A stretch of 64,000 bases of DNA from CBDCXE01 sp965223725 [NCBI: Nitrospinota bacterium] (GTDB lineage Bacteria > Nitrospinota_A > UBA7883). Under the pieces are notes generated by a model. The model was not told the DNA's origin and ran no database searches. It worked only from the letters and a program-made list of their open reading frames with translations. The stretch spans positions 434,001 to 498,000 of the forward strand of contig CBDCXE010000005.1 in NCBI GenBank assembly GCA_965223725.1, given 5' to 3'. The translations under genes were made by a program, and so were the position numbers. Of this stretch, positions 53,911 to 62,578 are shown in pieces. Every line of letters starts with the position of its first letter. Position 1 is the first letter of the stretch.

Positions 53911-54583
53911 ACCTGACCTGGTAGACACCGAGCTTCTGGAGATATTGAGAAACGGTGTTGTAGAATTTGATGAGTCGACTGTTGTGTCGGTCTGTCAAAC
54001 AATCGTCGACCGGAGAATGGACGCCTATATGGCCATATTCGAAGGTCTTGTGGCGGGTATGGACGAGGTTGGTCGTCTGTTTGATCTGAAGGAATATTTC
54101 GTTCCGGAGTTGTTGATGAGCGCGGACACACTATATGCCGGGCTCGATATTTTGCGGCCCCATGTCATTGATGAAATAGGCTCCAAAAAGGACAAGGGCG
54201 AGGTCGTAATCGGCGCCATTGAAGGCGACATACACGATATTGGCAAAAATATGCTCAAAATGGTGTTCGATGTCGCTGGGTATACCATTCATGATATGGG
54301 GTGTGATGTGGCGATACCCCGCTTTCTGAAAAAGATTCGGAACACCAAGTCTCCACTGGTTTGCATTTCTGTCACGATGACAACATGCTTTCGTCGAGTG
54401 AATGATCTTGTGAAGGGCATCAGGCAAGAAGCGCCTGATACGATAATCATGATAGGGGGAGCCTCTATAAATGAAGATTCCATGATAGAACTGGGAGGGG
54501 ATGGAACAGCGGAAAACGCACATCAGGCCTTGAGCAGAGCAATATCGCTGTTGGAAGCGTTCCATACTGTCAGGAGCTATTGA
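53885..54583 (+). CDS. Methyltransferase-type corrinoid (B12-binding) protein
   Basis: A 232-residue protein of the MtaC/MtbC/MetH-cobalamin-domain class. Residues 15-90 form the helical cap domain (MDAYMAIFEGLVAGMDEVGRLFDLKEYFVPELLMSADTLYAGL). Residues 105-225 form the B12 Rossmann domain with GAIEGDIHDIGKNM, whose His is the lower cobalt ligand, and IIMIGGASI. No matching methyltransferase gene (MtaB/MtbB type) is adjacent. Directly downstream is a histidine kinase, which makes a sensory role possible. Confidence 0.88.
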   Translation: MTSPKPWSEPDLVDTELLEILRNGVVEFDESTVVSVCQTIVDRRMDAYMAIFEGLVAGMDEVGRLFDLKEYFVPELLMSADTLYAGLDILRPHVIDEIGSKKDKGEVVIGAIEGDIHDIGKNMLKMVFDVAGYTIHDMGCDVAIPRFLKKIRNTKSPLVCISVTMTTCFRRVNDLVKGIRQEAPDTIIMIGGASINEDSMIELGGDGTAENAHQALSRAISLLEAFHTVRSY

Positions 54584-54584
54584 A

Positions 54585-55970
54585 ATGGTTCAGACAAGAG
54601 TATTGACTGTTGATGACTTCGTCCTGTCGCTTGGTAAATATATTGGAAACGACGAAGCTTCCCGGGCTGTCTCTAATATATGCAAAAAACTTGGAATCGA
54701 AGAGGGCGTCACCTTATCCCTGGAGCAGCTCAATGAGATTATATCGTTGGCGGAATCCTCGCTTGGAGAGTCGGTGGGGAGCGCCATGGCCAGGGCGGTA
54801 ACCACCGATGGCCTCGAAATAAACCCCGATAATACCAGCCGTTTTTACGAATCGTTCTACAGGATCCGCAACCAACTGGTGGAGCGGCAGCGCAAAGCGC
54901 AAAAGTATAATGAGGAACTGACCAGACTAAAAGAGCTTTACGAAAACATGAGCCAGTCTGCTCCAATCGGTCTTTTTTCCGTGGATATGGAACTTAAAAT
55001 CACATCCTGGAACAAGGAGATGGAAAATATATCGGGTATAGAGACCCAGGATGCGCTTTTTCTCCGGGCGCAGGATATAGCGCCAGAATATGTGAGCCAG
55101 ATGAACCAGGCTCTAAAGGCAAGGAAAGTTATCTCCATAGACAGGACAACACGGATTCTAGCGGATGACCAATTGCAAATATTAAGCCTGACACTCAGCC
55201 CATTGCTGGATAAATATGATGTGCTTCATGGTCTGGTGCTCATTGTTCAGGATATAACAGAACGTGTTGAATTCGAGAAAAGCATGCTCCGGGCGGAAAA
55301 GCTGGCGTCCGTCGGCCGACTGGCCGCAGGTGTGGCCCATGAGGTTGGCAATCCGCTCACATCGATATCGTTTCTTGTTCAGGAACTGGTGGAAAATGGC
55401 GGCAAGGATAAGCAGTTGCTGGGCAATTCATTGAATCTGGTCAACAGCCATATCAACCGGATCACCGGTATTCTTAATAATCTGGTGGATTATTCCCATG
55501 GAGGGGAGACATCGTTCGCCCCATGCCACGTGTCAGATATTGTGGATAAAGCCGCGCCGTTAATAAAGCTTGATAAACGGGGCAATTACGTTGAGCTTAA
55601 AATGAATATTGAGGATGACTTACCTAAAGTCCATTGTGACGCTGGGCAGATTCAACAAGTATTAATCAACCTTTTGTTTAATGCCGCGGACGCTATGAAT
55701 GGCGAAGGCGAAATTTCACTTTCCGCCAGTAAAAATGGTGATAATACAGTCTCTATCAAGGTTAGTGATAGGGGGTGCGGGATGGCGGCGGATACTCTGG
55801 AAAAAGTTTTCAACCCGTTTTTTACCACAAAGCCTGTGGGGCAGGGGACCGGACTTGGTCTGTATGTCTGCCATAATATTGTCGAAAATCATAATAGCAA
55901 GCTGACGGTCAAAAGTTCGCCAGGGTGTGGCGCCTCTTTTCAATTCAATCTTCAGGTCGCAAATGTATAA
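54585..55970 (+). CDS. Soluble PAS-domain histidine kinase
   Basis: A 461-residue kinase with no membrane helix. The N-terminal 110 residues are helical with a coiled coil (about 88-115). A PAS domain follows (about 118-230; APIGLFSVDMELKITSWNKEMENI). The HisKA H-box is VAHEVGNPLTSI (His near 252). The N box is NLLFNAADAMNG, and the G boxes are SDRGCGM, FFTTK and GTGLGLY. Starts one base after the corrinoid gene and overlaps the regulator gene by 8 bases. The signal is unknown. Confidence 0.93.
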   Translation: MVQTRVLTVDDFVLSLGKYIGNDEASRAVSNICKKLGIEEGVTLSLEQLNEIISLAESSLGESVGSAMARAVTTDGLEINPDNTSRFYESFYRIRNQLVERQRKAQKYNEELTRLKELYENMSQSAPIGLFSVDMELKITSWNKEMENISGIETQDALFLRAQDIAPEYVSQMNQALKARKVISIDRTTRILADDQLQILSLTLSPLLDKYDVLHGLVLIVQDITERVEFEKSMLRAEKLASVGRLAAGVAHEVGNPLTSISFLVQELVENGGKDKQLLGNSLNLVNSHINRITGILNNLVDYSHGGETSFAPCHVSDIVDKAAPLIKLDKRGNYVELKMNIEDDLPKVHCDAGQIQQVLINLLFNAADAMNGEGEISLSASKNGDNTVSIKVSDRGCGMAADTLEKVFNPFFTTKPVGQGTGLGLYVCHNIVENHNSKLTVKSSPGCGASFQFNLQVANV

Positions 55971-57336
55971 ACCGAAAATTCTTATCGCTGATGACGAAAC
56001 AACCATTTGCGACGTACTGCAGCGGGTGTTGGAGAGGGAAGGGTATGACGTGGATACATGCCATGACGGCGAAACTGCCATTAAACAGGCGACATCCACT
56101 TTTTATGACCTTGTTCTTTCCGACCTGAAGATGCCAGGCCTGGATGGAATAAACGTGCTGCGGAATATAAAAGCGGACTCTCCGGAAACCATCGTGATCC
56201 TGATGACAAATTATTCAACGTTGGAAACAGCGGTTGAAGCGATGCGCCTTGGCGCCCGGGATTACATCATCAAGCCATTTATGCATGATGATATCAAGCT
56301 ATCGATCGAGTCTGCAATTCGGGACGAACGTCTTGCGCGTGAAAACAAACTATTGAAAGATGAACTTAACAGGACAGTTAATACTGGCGATTTTATAGGA
56401 TCTTGCGAAAAAATTGAAGAAGTGTTCCGGTTGATAGAAAAAGTCGCCCCCACCGATTCCAATGTATTGTTGGTGGGAGAGTCTGGTACCGGAAAAGAGC
56501 TGGCGGCGCGCGCCATCCATCGTTTGTCACCCCGGCAAGAACAGCCTTTCGTGGCTGTTAACTGCGGGGCGTTGCCAGGAGAGCTAATGGAGTCGGAGCT
56601 ATTCGGCCATGTCAAAGGCTCTTTTACCGGGGCGGTATCCAACAAGCCAGGGCTGTTTCAGGAAGCGCGCGGCGGTGTGATATTCCTGGATGAGATTGGT
56701 GAGATGGGATTTGATCTCCAGGTAAAGCTGCTGCGCGTTCTACAAGATCGTCAGGTTCGGCCGCTCGGTTCCAACAAATCGTACGAGTGTGATGTAAGGA
56801 TAATCACCGCCACAAACAAGCAACTTACCGACGAAGTTGAAAAAGGTAATTTTCGTGAGGATCTATACTACAGGGTTAATGTGTTGACCATCGAGCTGCC
56901 ACCTTTGCGGGACAGGAAAGAAGATATTGAAGAGCTGGCGAATTACTTCTTCAACCTGTACGGACCGCAGGTGAACAGAAACGTAAAAAGGATCAGCCCA
57001 CAGGCAATGCGGCTCCTGTACCGATATCATTGGCCCGGTAATGTGCGTGAATTGGAAAATGTAATAGAGCGCGCGCTTATACTGGAAGAAACAGACGCGA
57101 TAGCGCCGGAGTCTCTGCCAGAGAAGCTTATACAGCCTGATGTCTTCGTCAATTCTGTATCTGTTGAAAACAAGCTATCGATTGATAGTTATATCCAGAA
57201 GTTTATTCGGCAGTACGAAAGCAGTTATAAAGAAAAAGAGATCGCCCGGATGTTGGGCATCAGCCGTAAATCGCTATGGGAAAAAAGAAAGAAATGGGGT
57301 ATGGAACGAGAGCTGCGCAGCAAAGACCTTCAATAG
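55963..57336 (+). CDS. NtrC-type sigma-54 response regulator
   Basis: A 457-residue regulator. The start at 55963 (MYKPKILIADDE) is chosen because a longer frame from 55927 runs into the kinase gene and adds a non-conserved extension. Receiver domain (1-120; ADDET, phospho-Asp in VLSDLKMPG). AAA+ domain (about 140-375): GESGTGKEL (Walker A), GHVKGSFTGAV (GAFTGA-type loop with Ser for Ala), VIFLDEIGEM (Walker B). Fis-type HTH at the C-terminus (KEIARMLGISRKSLWEKRKK). Partner of the preceding kinase. Confidence 0.95.
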   Translation: MYKPKILIADDETTICDVLQRVLEREGYDVDTCHDGETAIKQATSTFYDLVLSDLKMPGLDGINVLRNIKADSPETIVILMTNYSTLETAVEAMRLGARDYIIKPFMHDDIKLSIESAIRDERLARENKLLKDELNRTVNTGDFIGSCEKIEEVFRLIEKVAPTDSNVLLVGESGTGKELAARAIHRLSPRQEQPFVAVNCGALPGELMESELFGHVKGSFTGAVSNKPGLFQEARGGVIFLDEIGEMGFDLQVKLLRVLQDRQVRPLGSNKSYECDVRIITATNKQLTDEVEKGNFREDLYYRVNVLTIELPPLRDRKEDIEELANYFFNLYGPQVNRNVKRISPQAMRLLYRYHWPGNVRELENVIERALILEETDAIAPESLPEKLIQPDVFVNSVSVENKLSIDSYIQKFIRQYESSYKEKEIARMLGISRKSLWEKRKKWGMERELRSKDLQ

Positions 57337-57339
57337 CCG

Positions 57340-58266
57340 TTACTTATTTCCATTTTCCGGATAGAGCAACGAGATCGCTATACAGGAAACCAGGGTGACC
57401 GCGATCGCGCCGAGGGAGTAAACGACCGGGATGTGGACTATATCCGACAATATCATTTTTATTCCAAGGAAAACAAGGATCAGCGTTAGCCCGTAATTCA
57501 GAAATCGGAACATCTGCATAATACCAGATAGCGCGAAAAACAGAGAGCGCAAACCGAGTATGGCAAATATATTGGATGTGTAAACGATGAACGGGTCCTG
57601 GGTTATGGCAAGGATCGCAGGCACAGAATCGACGGCAAAAATTACATCTGAAGTTTCGATCAGTATCAACGCCACTAACATGGGTGTGGCGTGGGAGACA
57701 CCGTTTATTCTGGTGATAAAGTGGCCGTCATGAAATTCGTTGGTCACCGGCATAAACTTGCGGAACAGTAACAGCGCTTTGTTCTTCTCTGGATGCACCT
57801 CCATCTCTCCGCCCAGGGTCAGCTTCGCCCCGGTATAGACCAGGAAAGCGCCGAAAACATAGATCACCCAATGGAACGATTGTATCAACGCAATACCGGC
57901 CAGAATAAAAACAAGCCGCATGACAATGGCGCCCAGAATGCCCCAGAACAGGATCCTTGGCTGATATTTTGGCGGTATCTTGAAATAGGAAAAAATCAGG
58001 ATGAACACAAACAGGTTATCGACGCTGAGCGACTCTTCGATGATATAACCGGTGAGGAACATCAGCGCGCTCTCCGCGCCTTTGAAGTAGTAAACCCCGA
58101 CGCAAAACACCATCGCCAGGCTAACCCAGAAGCCGGTCAACCGGAGCGAGTCCTTAACCGTCAGCGCTTTGTCCTTGCCGCTGAGGATAACGAGATCCAG
58201 CGCCAGCGCGCCTATTATAAACAGGATGAACAGCGCCCAGGGCGCCGCCTGATATAGCGTCACCAT
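57340..58266 (-). CDS. TerC-family membrane protein
   Basis: A 308-residue polytopic protein with about nine hydrophobic segments. TerC motifs: FWVSLAMVFCVGVY, EESLSVDNLFVFILIFSYF and ILIETSDVIFAVDSVPAIL, the second and third containing conserved acidic pairs likely to bind a metal. The family exports manganese or assists insertion of exoenzymes; name from tellurite resistance. It is last in a minus-strand cluster, its ATG directly abutting the stop of the TatD fusion gene. Confidence 0.92.
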   Translation of the reverse strand: MVTLYQAAPWALFILFIIGALALDLVILSGKDKALTVKDSLRLTGFWVSLAMVFCVGVYYFKGAESALMFLTGYIIEESLSVDNLFVFILIFSYFKIPPKYQPRILFWGILGAIVMRLVFILAGIALIQSFHWVIYVFGAFLVYTGAKLTLGGEMEVHPEKNKALLLFRKFMPVTNEFHDGHFITRINGVSHATPMLVALILIETSDVIFAVDSVPAILAITQDPFIVYTSNIFAILGLRSLFFALSGIMQMFRFLNYGLTLILVFLGIKMILSDIVHIPVVYSLGAIAVTLVSCIAISLLYPENGNK

Positions 58267-59637
58267 CTAGCCAACCAGGTTGTAGCCCCGGACACGGAAC
58301 CGTACACCCAGCTCATCCTCGGCCAGCGCGCGACATGCTTCCACGTCCACCTTGTCCGGAATAGCAACCACGGTAGCAGTCACGTCCAGGCCGCTACGTT
58401 TTGCCGACTTGATAAAATCGATGGTTGTAGTAAACGCGTTCGGGATCAAGGGGCAGCATATCTCGTCATAGGTTTTGGCGTCCGGCGCGTTGAGGCTGAC
58501 AGATATTTCGTCGATCAGCCCCACAAGCTCCGGCGTGATATCGCGTCCGGCAATATGGCTGCCATGGCCGTTACTGTTCAGCCGCGTTCGGCCGCCTTTC
58601 GCTTTAATGGTTTTTGCTGTTTCCAATACTCTATCCAGCCGCAGGGTAGGCTCGCCAAACCCGCAAAACACAACCTCGTCAAACCGGGTGGGGTCGCCCA
58701 CGGCCTCGACCATTTCGTCTACGGTTGGGTCTGTGTGTATTCTCAGGTTGTGCCCCTGCACCGAGTCTGTATAAAACTTGGCGCAAAAATAGCACTCGTT
58801 GGAGCACTCCTTTGTCACGTTCAGATAAAGCGAGTTGCGTATTTTATAAGCGACCTCCCCTTCGCCATGATCACCATGAAGAAACAACGATTCAAAATTT
58901 GTCACCGATATCCGCTCTATATCCAGGCGCTCCACCCCCCGAACTTCGGCAACCTTGTCGATAATGAACTCCATGTTAGATGGGTCATTTCTTTTACCGC
59001 GTTTCTTCTGTGGCGCAAGGTATGGGGAATCTGTCTCCACCAGCAGCCTGTGGCCTGGCGTTGACTGCAGCGATTTACGCAAACCGGTCGCTTTCGGATA
59101 GGTGATGTTGCCAGCGAATGAGATATACATACCCAGCTCCACACATTCATGCACATCATCCGGTGTGCCGGCGAAACAGTGCATCACGCCGCCGGTGGCG
59201 CGGATATCACTCTGCTTTAGCGTATCCAGACAATCGGCCATAGCGTCTCTGCAATGGATAATCACCGGCTTGTTAAGCTCGCTTGCCAGTTCCATCTGTC
59301 GCAAAAAGCCATTTCGTTGATCAGCCCTTGGCGATCGGTTGCGATAATAGTCGAGGCCTGTCTCGCCGATGGCCACCACCTTTGGATGCGCGCCAAGGCT
59401 GCCCAACTCGTCGATTGCGACATCATTGACAGCGGAGGCGTTGTGCGGATGAATGCCAACCGCCGCAAACATGAACGAATTTTCTTCCGCCAAATCCACA
59501 GCAATCCGGCTGGTGTTCAGGTCGTAACCAACATTCAGGATATATGTGGCTCCGCTATCCACGATTCTTTCGATGGTTTCGCTCCTATCCTCATCAAAAG
59601 CTGGATCGTTAATATGACAATGTGAGTCGGCGTACAT
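58267..59637 (-). CDS. TatD-family DNase fused to TatD-linked radical SAM protein
   Basis: A fusion of 456 residues. Residues 1-255 are a TatD metal-dependent hydrolase: DSHCHINDPAF (metal His5/His7), AIGETGLDYYR, IHCRDA, HCFAGTPDDV and VETDSPYL. Residues about 265-456 are a radical SAM domain with TKECSNECYFCAKF (Cys-x3-Cys-x2-Cys cluster), FCGFGEPTLR and LNSNGHGS, matching the TatD-linked rSAM family (TIGR04038-like). In other genomes these are often adjacent genes. Product of the rSAM part is unknown. Confidence 0.92.
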   Translation of the reverse strand: MYADSHCHINDPAFDEDRSETIERIVDSGATYILNVGYDLNTSRIAVDLAEENSFMFAAVGIHPHNASAVNDVAIDELGSLGAHPKVVAIGETGLDYYRNRSPRADQRNGFLRQMELASELNKPVIIHCRDAMADCLDTLKQSDIRATGGVMHCFAGTPDDVHECVELGMYISFAGNITYPKATGLRKSLQSTPGHRLLVETDSPYLAPQKKRGKRNDPSNMEFIIDKVAEVRGVERLDIERISVTNFESLFLHGDHGEGEVAYKIRNSLYLNVTKECSNECYFCAKFYTDSVQGHNLRIHTDPTVDEMVEAVGDPTRFDEVVFCGFGEPTLRLDRVLETAKTIKAKGGRTRLNSNGHGSHIAGRDITPELVGLIDEISVSLNAPDAKTYDEICCPLIPNAFTTTIDFIKSAKRSGLDVTATVVAIPDKVDVEACRALAEDELGVRFRVRGYNLVG

Positions 59638-59667
59638 GCAGGACCAAAAGTATAGTTGAAAAGTTAA

Positions 59668-60942
59668 TTATCTGACTATTGTATCTTCCCGCCCAACGCC
59701 CGTGGAAACTATCGACACAGGAGCGTCTATTAACTCTTCCACGCGGGCGATATATCGTTTGGCGGGCTCTGGCAGGTTGTCGTATTTTTCAATACCGGAA
59801 GATGCGCATTTCCAGCCTTTATGGGTTTCATACACAGGTGTGATATTGCTCAGCGTTTCAGTATTGTCTGGCAACTGCTCGGTTCGCTTTCCATCGATCT
59901 CGTACGCCACGCAGATTTTTATCTCATCAAAATCATCCAGCACATCCAGCTTGGTCAACGCGATGGAATCGATGCCGTTCAACTTCACCGCATACCGCCC
60001 CACCAGCGCGTCCAGCCATCCGCAACGCCTTGGCCGCCCGGTGGTGGCGCCATATTCACCGCCATTATCGCGCAGCTTCTTCCCAAACTCGTCATCCAGC
60101 TCTGTAGGAAAGGGCCCTTCACCGACCCTGGTGGTATATGCCTTCATGATACCCAGCACCTCTGTGATGGAAGTGGGCGGTATACCCAACCCCACACAGG
60201 CGCCGCCGGCGGTAGAAGTTGACGACGTAACATATGGATAGGTGCCATGGTCCACATCCAGCATGGTCCCCTGGGCGCCTTCCGCCAGAATATTTTTTCC
60301 ATCAGCCACTGCTTGCCGGATGATGGCGCCACAGTCGCTGGCATAATCTTTCAGCGCGTCGGCATAGCACATGTATTGATCGTATATCTCATCCACCGAC
60401 ACTCCACTTTCGCCGTAAAAGTTATCGAGCATGCTGTTTTTCTGCTCGACAGCGCGCTCCAGCCGGTCCCGGAAATAGTCGGGCCGGAACAGGTCGCCCA
60501 CCAACAGTCCCACCCTGGCCGCTCTGTCCGCATAGGCCGGGCCAATACCTCTGCCGGTTGTGCCGATTTTTTTGCCTTTCGATTTTATCTCCGACGCGCG
60601 ATCAACCAGCTTGTGGTACGGCATGATCAGATGCGCATGTGACGAGACGAACAGTGAGCCTTTGGTCTCAAACCCGCGTGAACCCAGCTCTTCTACTTCG
60701 GCCAGGAAAGCTTCCGGGTCCAGCACAACTCCGGAGCCAACAACACACACTTTACCTTCGCGCAATATCCCGGAGGGTATCAGGTGCAGAATATATTGCG
60801 TGCCGTCCACCACCACGGTATGCCCTGCGTTGGCCCCTCCCTGATAGCGGGCGATAATATCAGCGTCGCCAGATAACATATCAACGATCTTTCCTTTTCC
60901 CTCGTCGCCCCACTGGACACCTACAACAACTTTTACAGGCAT
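59668..60942 (-). CDS. purA: Adenylosuccinate synthetase
   Basis: Converts IMP and aspartate to adenylosuccinate with GTP. The 424 residues show GVQWGDEGKGKIVD at the N-terminus (catalytic Asp, P-loop), GANAGHTVV (His), TTGRGIGPAYADRAAR, GAQGTMLDVDHGTYPYVTSS and GRPRRCGWLD. The C-terminus has the usual YDNLPEPAKRYI. It lies 22 bp from serA downstream in the same operon. Confidence 0.97.
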   Translation of the reverse strand: MPVKVVVGVQWGDEGKGKIVDMLSGDADIIARYQGGANAGHTVVVDGTQYILHLIPSGILREGKVCVVGSGVVLDPEAFLAEVEELGSRGFETKGSLFVSSHAHLIMPYHKLVDRASEIKSKGKKIGTTGRGIGPAYADRAARVGLLVGDLFRPDYFRDRLERAVEQKNSMLDNFYGESGVSVDEIYDQYMCYADALKDYASDCGAIIRQAVADGKNILAEGAQGTMLDVDHGTYPYVTSSTSTAGGACVGLGIPPTSITEVLGIMKAYTTRVGEGPFPTELDDEFGKKLRDNGGEYGATTGRPRRCGWLDALVGRYAVKLNGIDSIALTKLDVLDDFDEIKICVAYEIDGKRTEQLPDNTETLSNITPVYETHKGWKCASSGIEKYDNLPEPAKRYIARVEELIDAPVSIVSTGVGREDTIVR

Positions 60943-60964
60943 TACACTTCCCTTATTAATAGTG

Positions 60965-62551
60965 TCATAGTATCGCCAGCTTGATCTTGATTATGTTGTC
61001 TATGGCCGCCAGGTCCGCCAGTTGATTGGCGGTTGGCGTCGTATCAACATTTACAATAGAGATCGCGTCTCCTGCTACCTTTGTCCTGCCCAGATGAAAT
61101 GCTGCGATGTTGATGTTTTGTGTCCCCAGATAGGTGCCGATATTCCCAATAACCCCCGGCTTATCGAAATTTTTCGCCACCAGCAGGTTGCCTTTCAGTT
61201 GCGCTTCGATCAGGCAGTTTTCCAGCATGACCAGCCGTGGCTCATCCCCGGCAAAAACGGTCCCTTCAATGCGCAGATCGCTCTCTTCAGTGGTCAATTT
61301 TAACCCTATCAAAGCGGCAAAATTCCTTTTAACAGAGCTATCGGTGGTGGATACCACGATCCCCCGCGATTCAGCCAGGTATGGCGCATTGATCAGGTTG
61401 ACTGTCTGCCCAACGTAATGCTCCAGTATCCCTTTTAGTATCGATTGGGTAATAGGTCTGCTATCAATTTCAGTAAGCTCACCTATATACTCGATCTGAA
61501 TTTCCTTCACACCGCCGTCGACGATCTGCGCCGCCAGCGAGCCCATCTTTTCCGCCAGACCAAGGTATGGCTTAATCAGCGCCAGTTGCTCCGGATCGAT
61601 GGAGGGTACATTGATTGCATTGTTGATTATCCCGTTGGTGAAGAAATCGACAAATTGCTCGGCGATGGCGATGGCGACATTCTCCTGGGCTTCCGCGGTA
61701 GAAGCTCCAAGGTGGGGTGTGAAGATTACGTTGTCCAGACCAAGCAGAGGGTTGTTATCATCCGGCGGCTCTTTCTCCATTACGTCCAGCGCCGCTCCTG
61801 CGACGATCCCGCTGTTGATAGCGTCAGCAAGCGCGTTTTCATCTATTATACCGCCCCTGGCGCAGTTGGTTATGCGTACACCTTTTTTCATTTTGCCAAA
61901 CGCATCGGCGCCAACCAAATGTTTAGTCTCATCGGTCAGTGGCGTATGGATCGAAATAAAATCTGCTCTGCTGTAAAGATCATCCAGTGTTACCAGCTCC
62001 ACACCCAGTTTCTCCGCCGCGTCATGACTGATGAATGGGTCGTAGGCGACCACTTTCATTTCCAGACCTCTTGCCCGTTTCACAACAATTGAGCCGACCC
62101 TGCCTATGCCGATTATGCCCAGCGTCTTCCGGGTCAATTCGGCGCCCATGAACCTTTTCTTTTCCCACTTGCCAGATTTCATCGACGCTGTCGCCTGTGG
62201 TATCTGGCGGGACATCGCCATGATCATCGCTATGGCGTGCTCGGCTGTGGTCGTGGTGTTGCCACCGGGCGTGTTCATAACCACCACACCATTGGCGGAT
62301 GCCGTTTTGGTATCAACATTGTCCACACCTATTCCAGCCCGACCGATCGCCTTCAGGTTTTTTGCAACGGCCAGCACATCCGCCGTGACTTTAGTGGCGG
62401 ATCGAATAATCAGGCCGTCATATTCCGGTATCACATCCAACAGCTCTTCCGGACTCATACCGGTTTTAACATCCACTTCTATTCCATCAGCTTCCTGCAG
62501 AATTTTTACACCTGTTTCAGAAAGTTTGTCGCTTACTAATATTTTTGCCAT
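60965..62551 (-). CDS. serA: D-3-phosphoglycerate dehydrogenase
   Basis: First step of serine synthesis. Full-length type of 528 residues: an N-terminal substrate domain, an NAD domain (GIIGIGRVGSIVV) with catalytic Arg in NCARGGIIDE, Glu in DVMEKEPPDD and His in FTPHLGAST, an intervening allosteric substrate-binding domain, and a C-terminal ACT domain (FDKPGVIGNIGTYLG). It follows the class V aminotransferase by 27 bp. Confidence 0.97.
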   Translation of the reverse strand: MAKILVSDKLSETGVKILQEADGIEVDVKTGMSPEELLDVIPEYDGLIIRSATKVTADVLAVAKNLKAIGRAGIGVDNVDTKTASANGVVVMNTPGGNTTTTAEHAIAMIMAMSRQIPQATASMKSGKWEKKRFMGAELTRKTLGIIGIGRVGSIVVKRARGLEMKVVAYDPFISHDAAEKLGVELVTLDDLYSRADFISIHTPLTDETKHLVGADAFGKMKKGVRITNCARGGIIDENALADAINSGIVAGAALDVMEKEPPDDNNPLLGLDNVIFTPHLGASTAEAQENVAIAIAEQFVDFFTNGIINNAINVPSIDPEQLALIKPYLGLAEKMGSLAAQIVDGGVKEIQIEYIGELTEIDSRPITQSILKGILEHYVGQTVNLINAPYLAESRGIVVSTTDSSVKRNFAALIGLKLTTEESDLRIEGTVFAGDEPRLVMLENCLIEAQLKGNLLVAKNFDKPGVIGNIGTYLGTQNINIAAFHLGRTKVAGDAISIVNVDTTPTANQLADLAAIDNIIKIKLAIL

Positions 62552-62578
62552 CGTTTTATATTTATCCTTACCGTTGTA

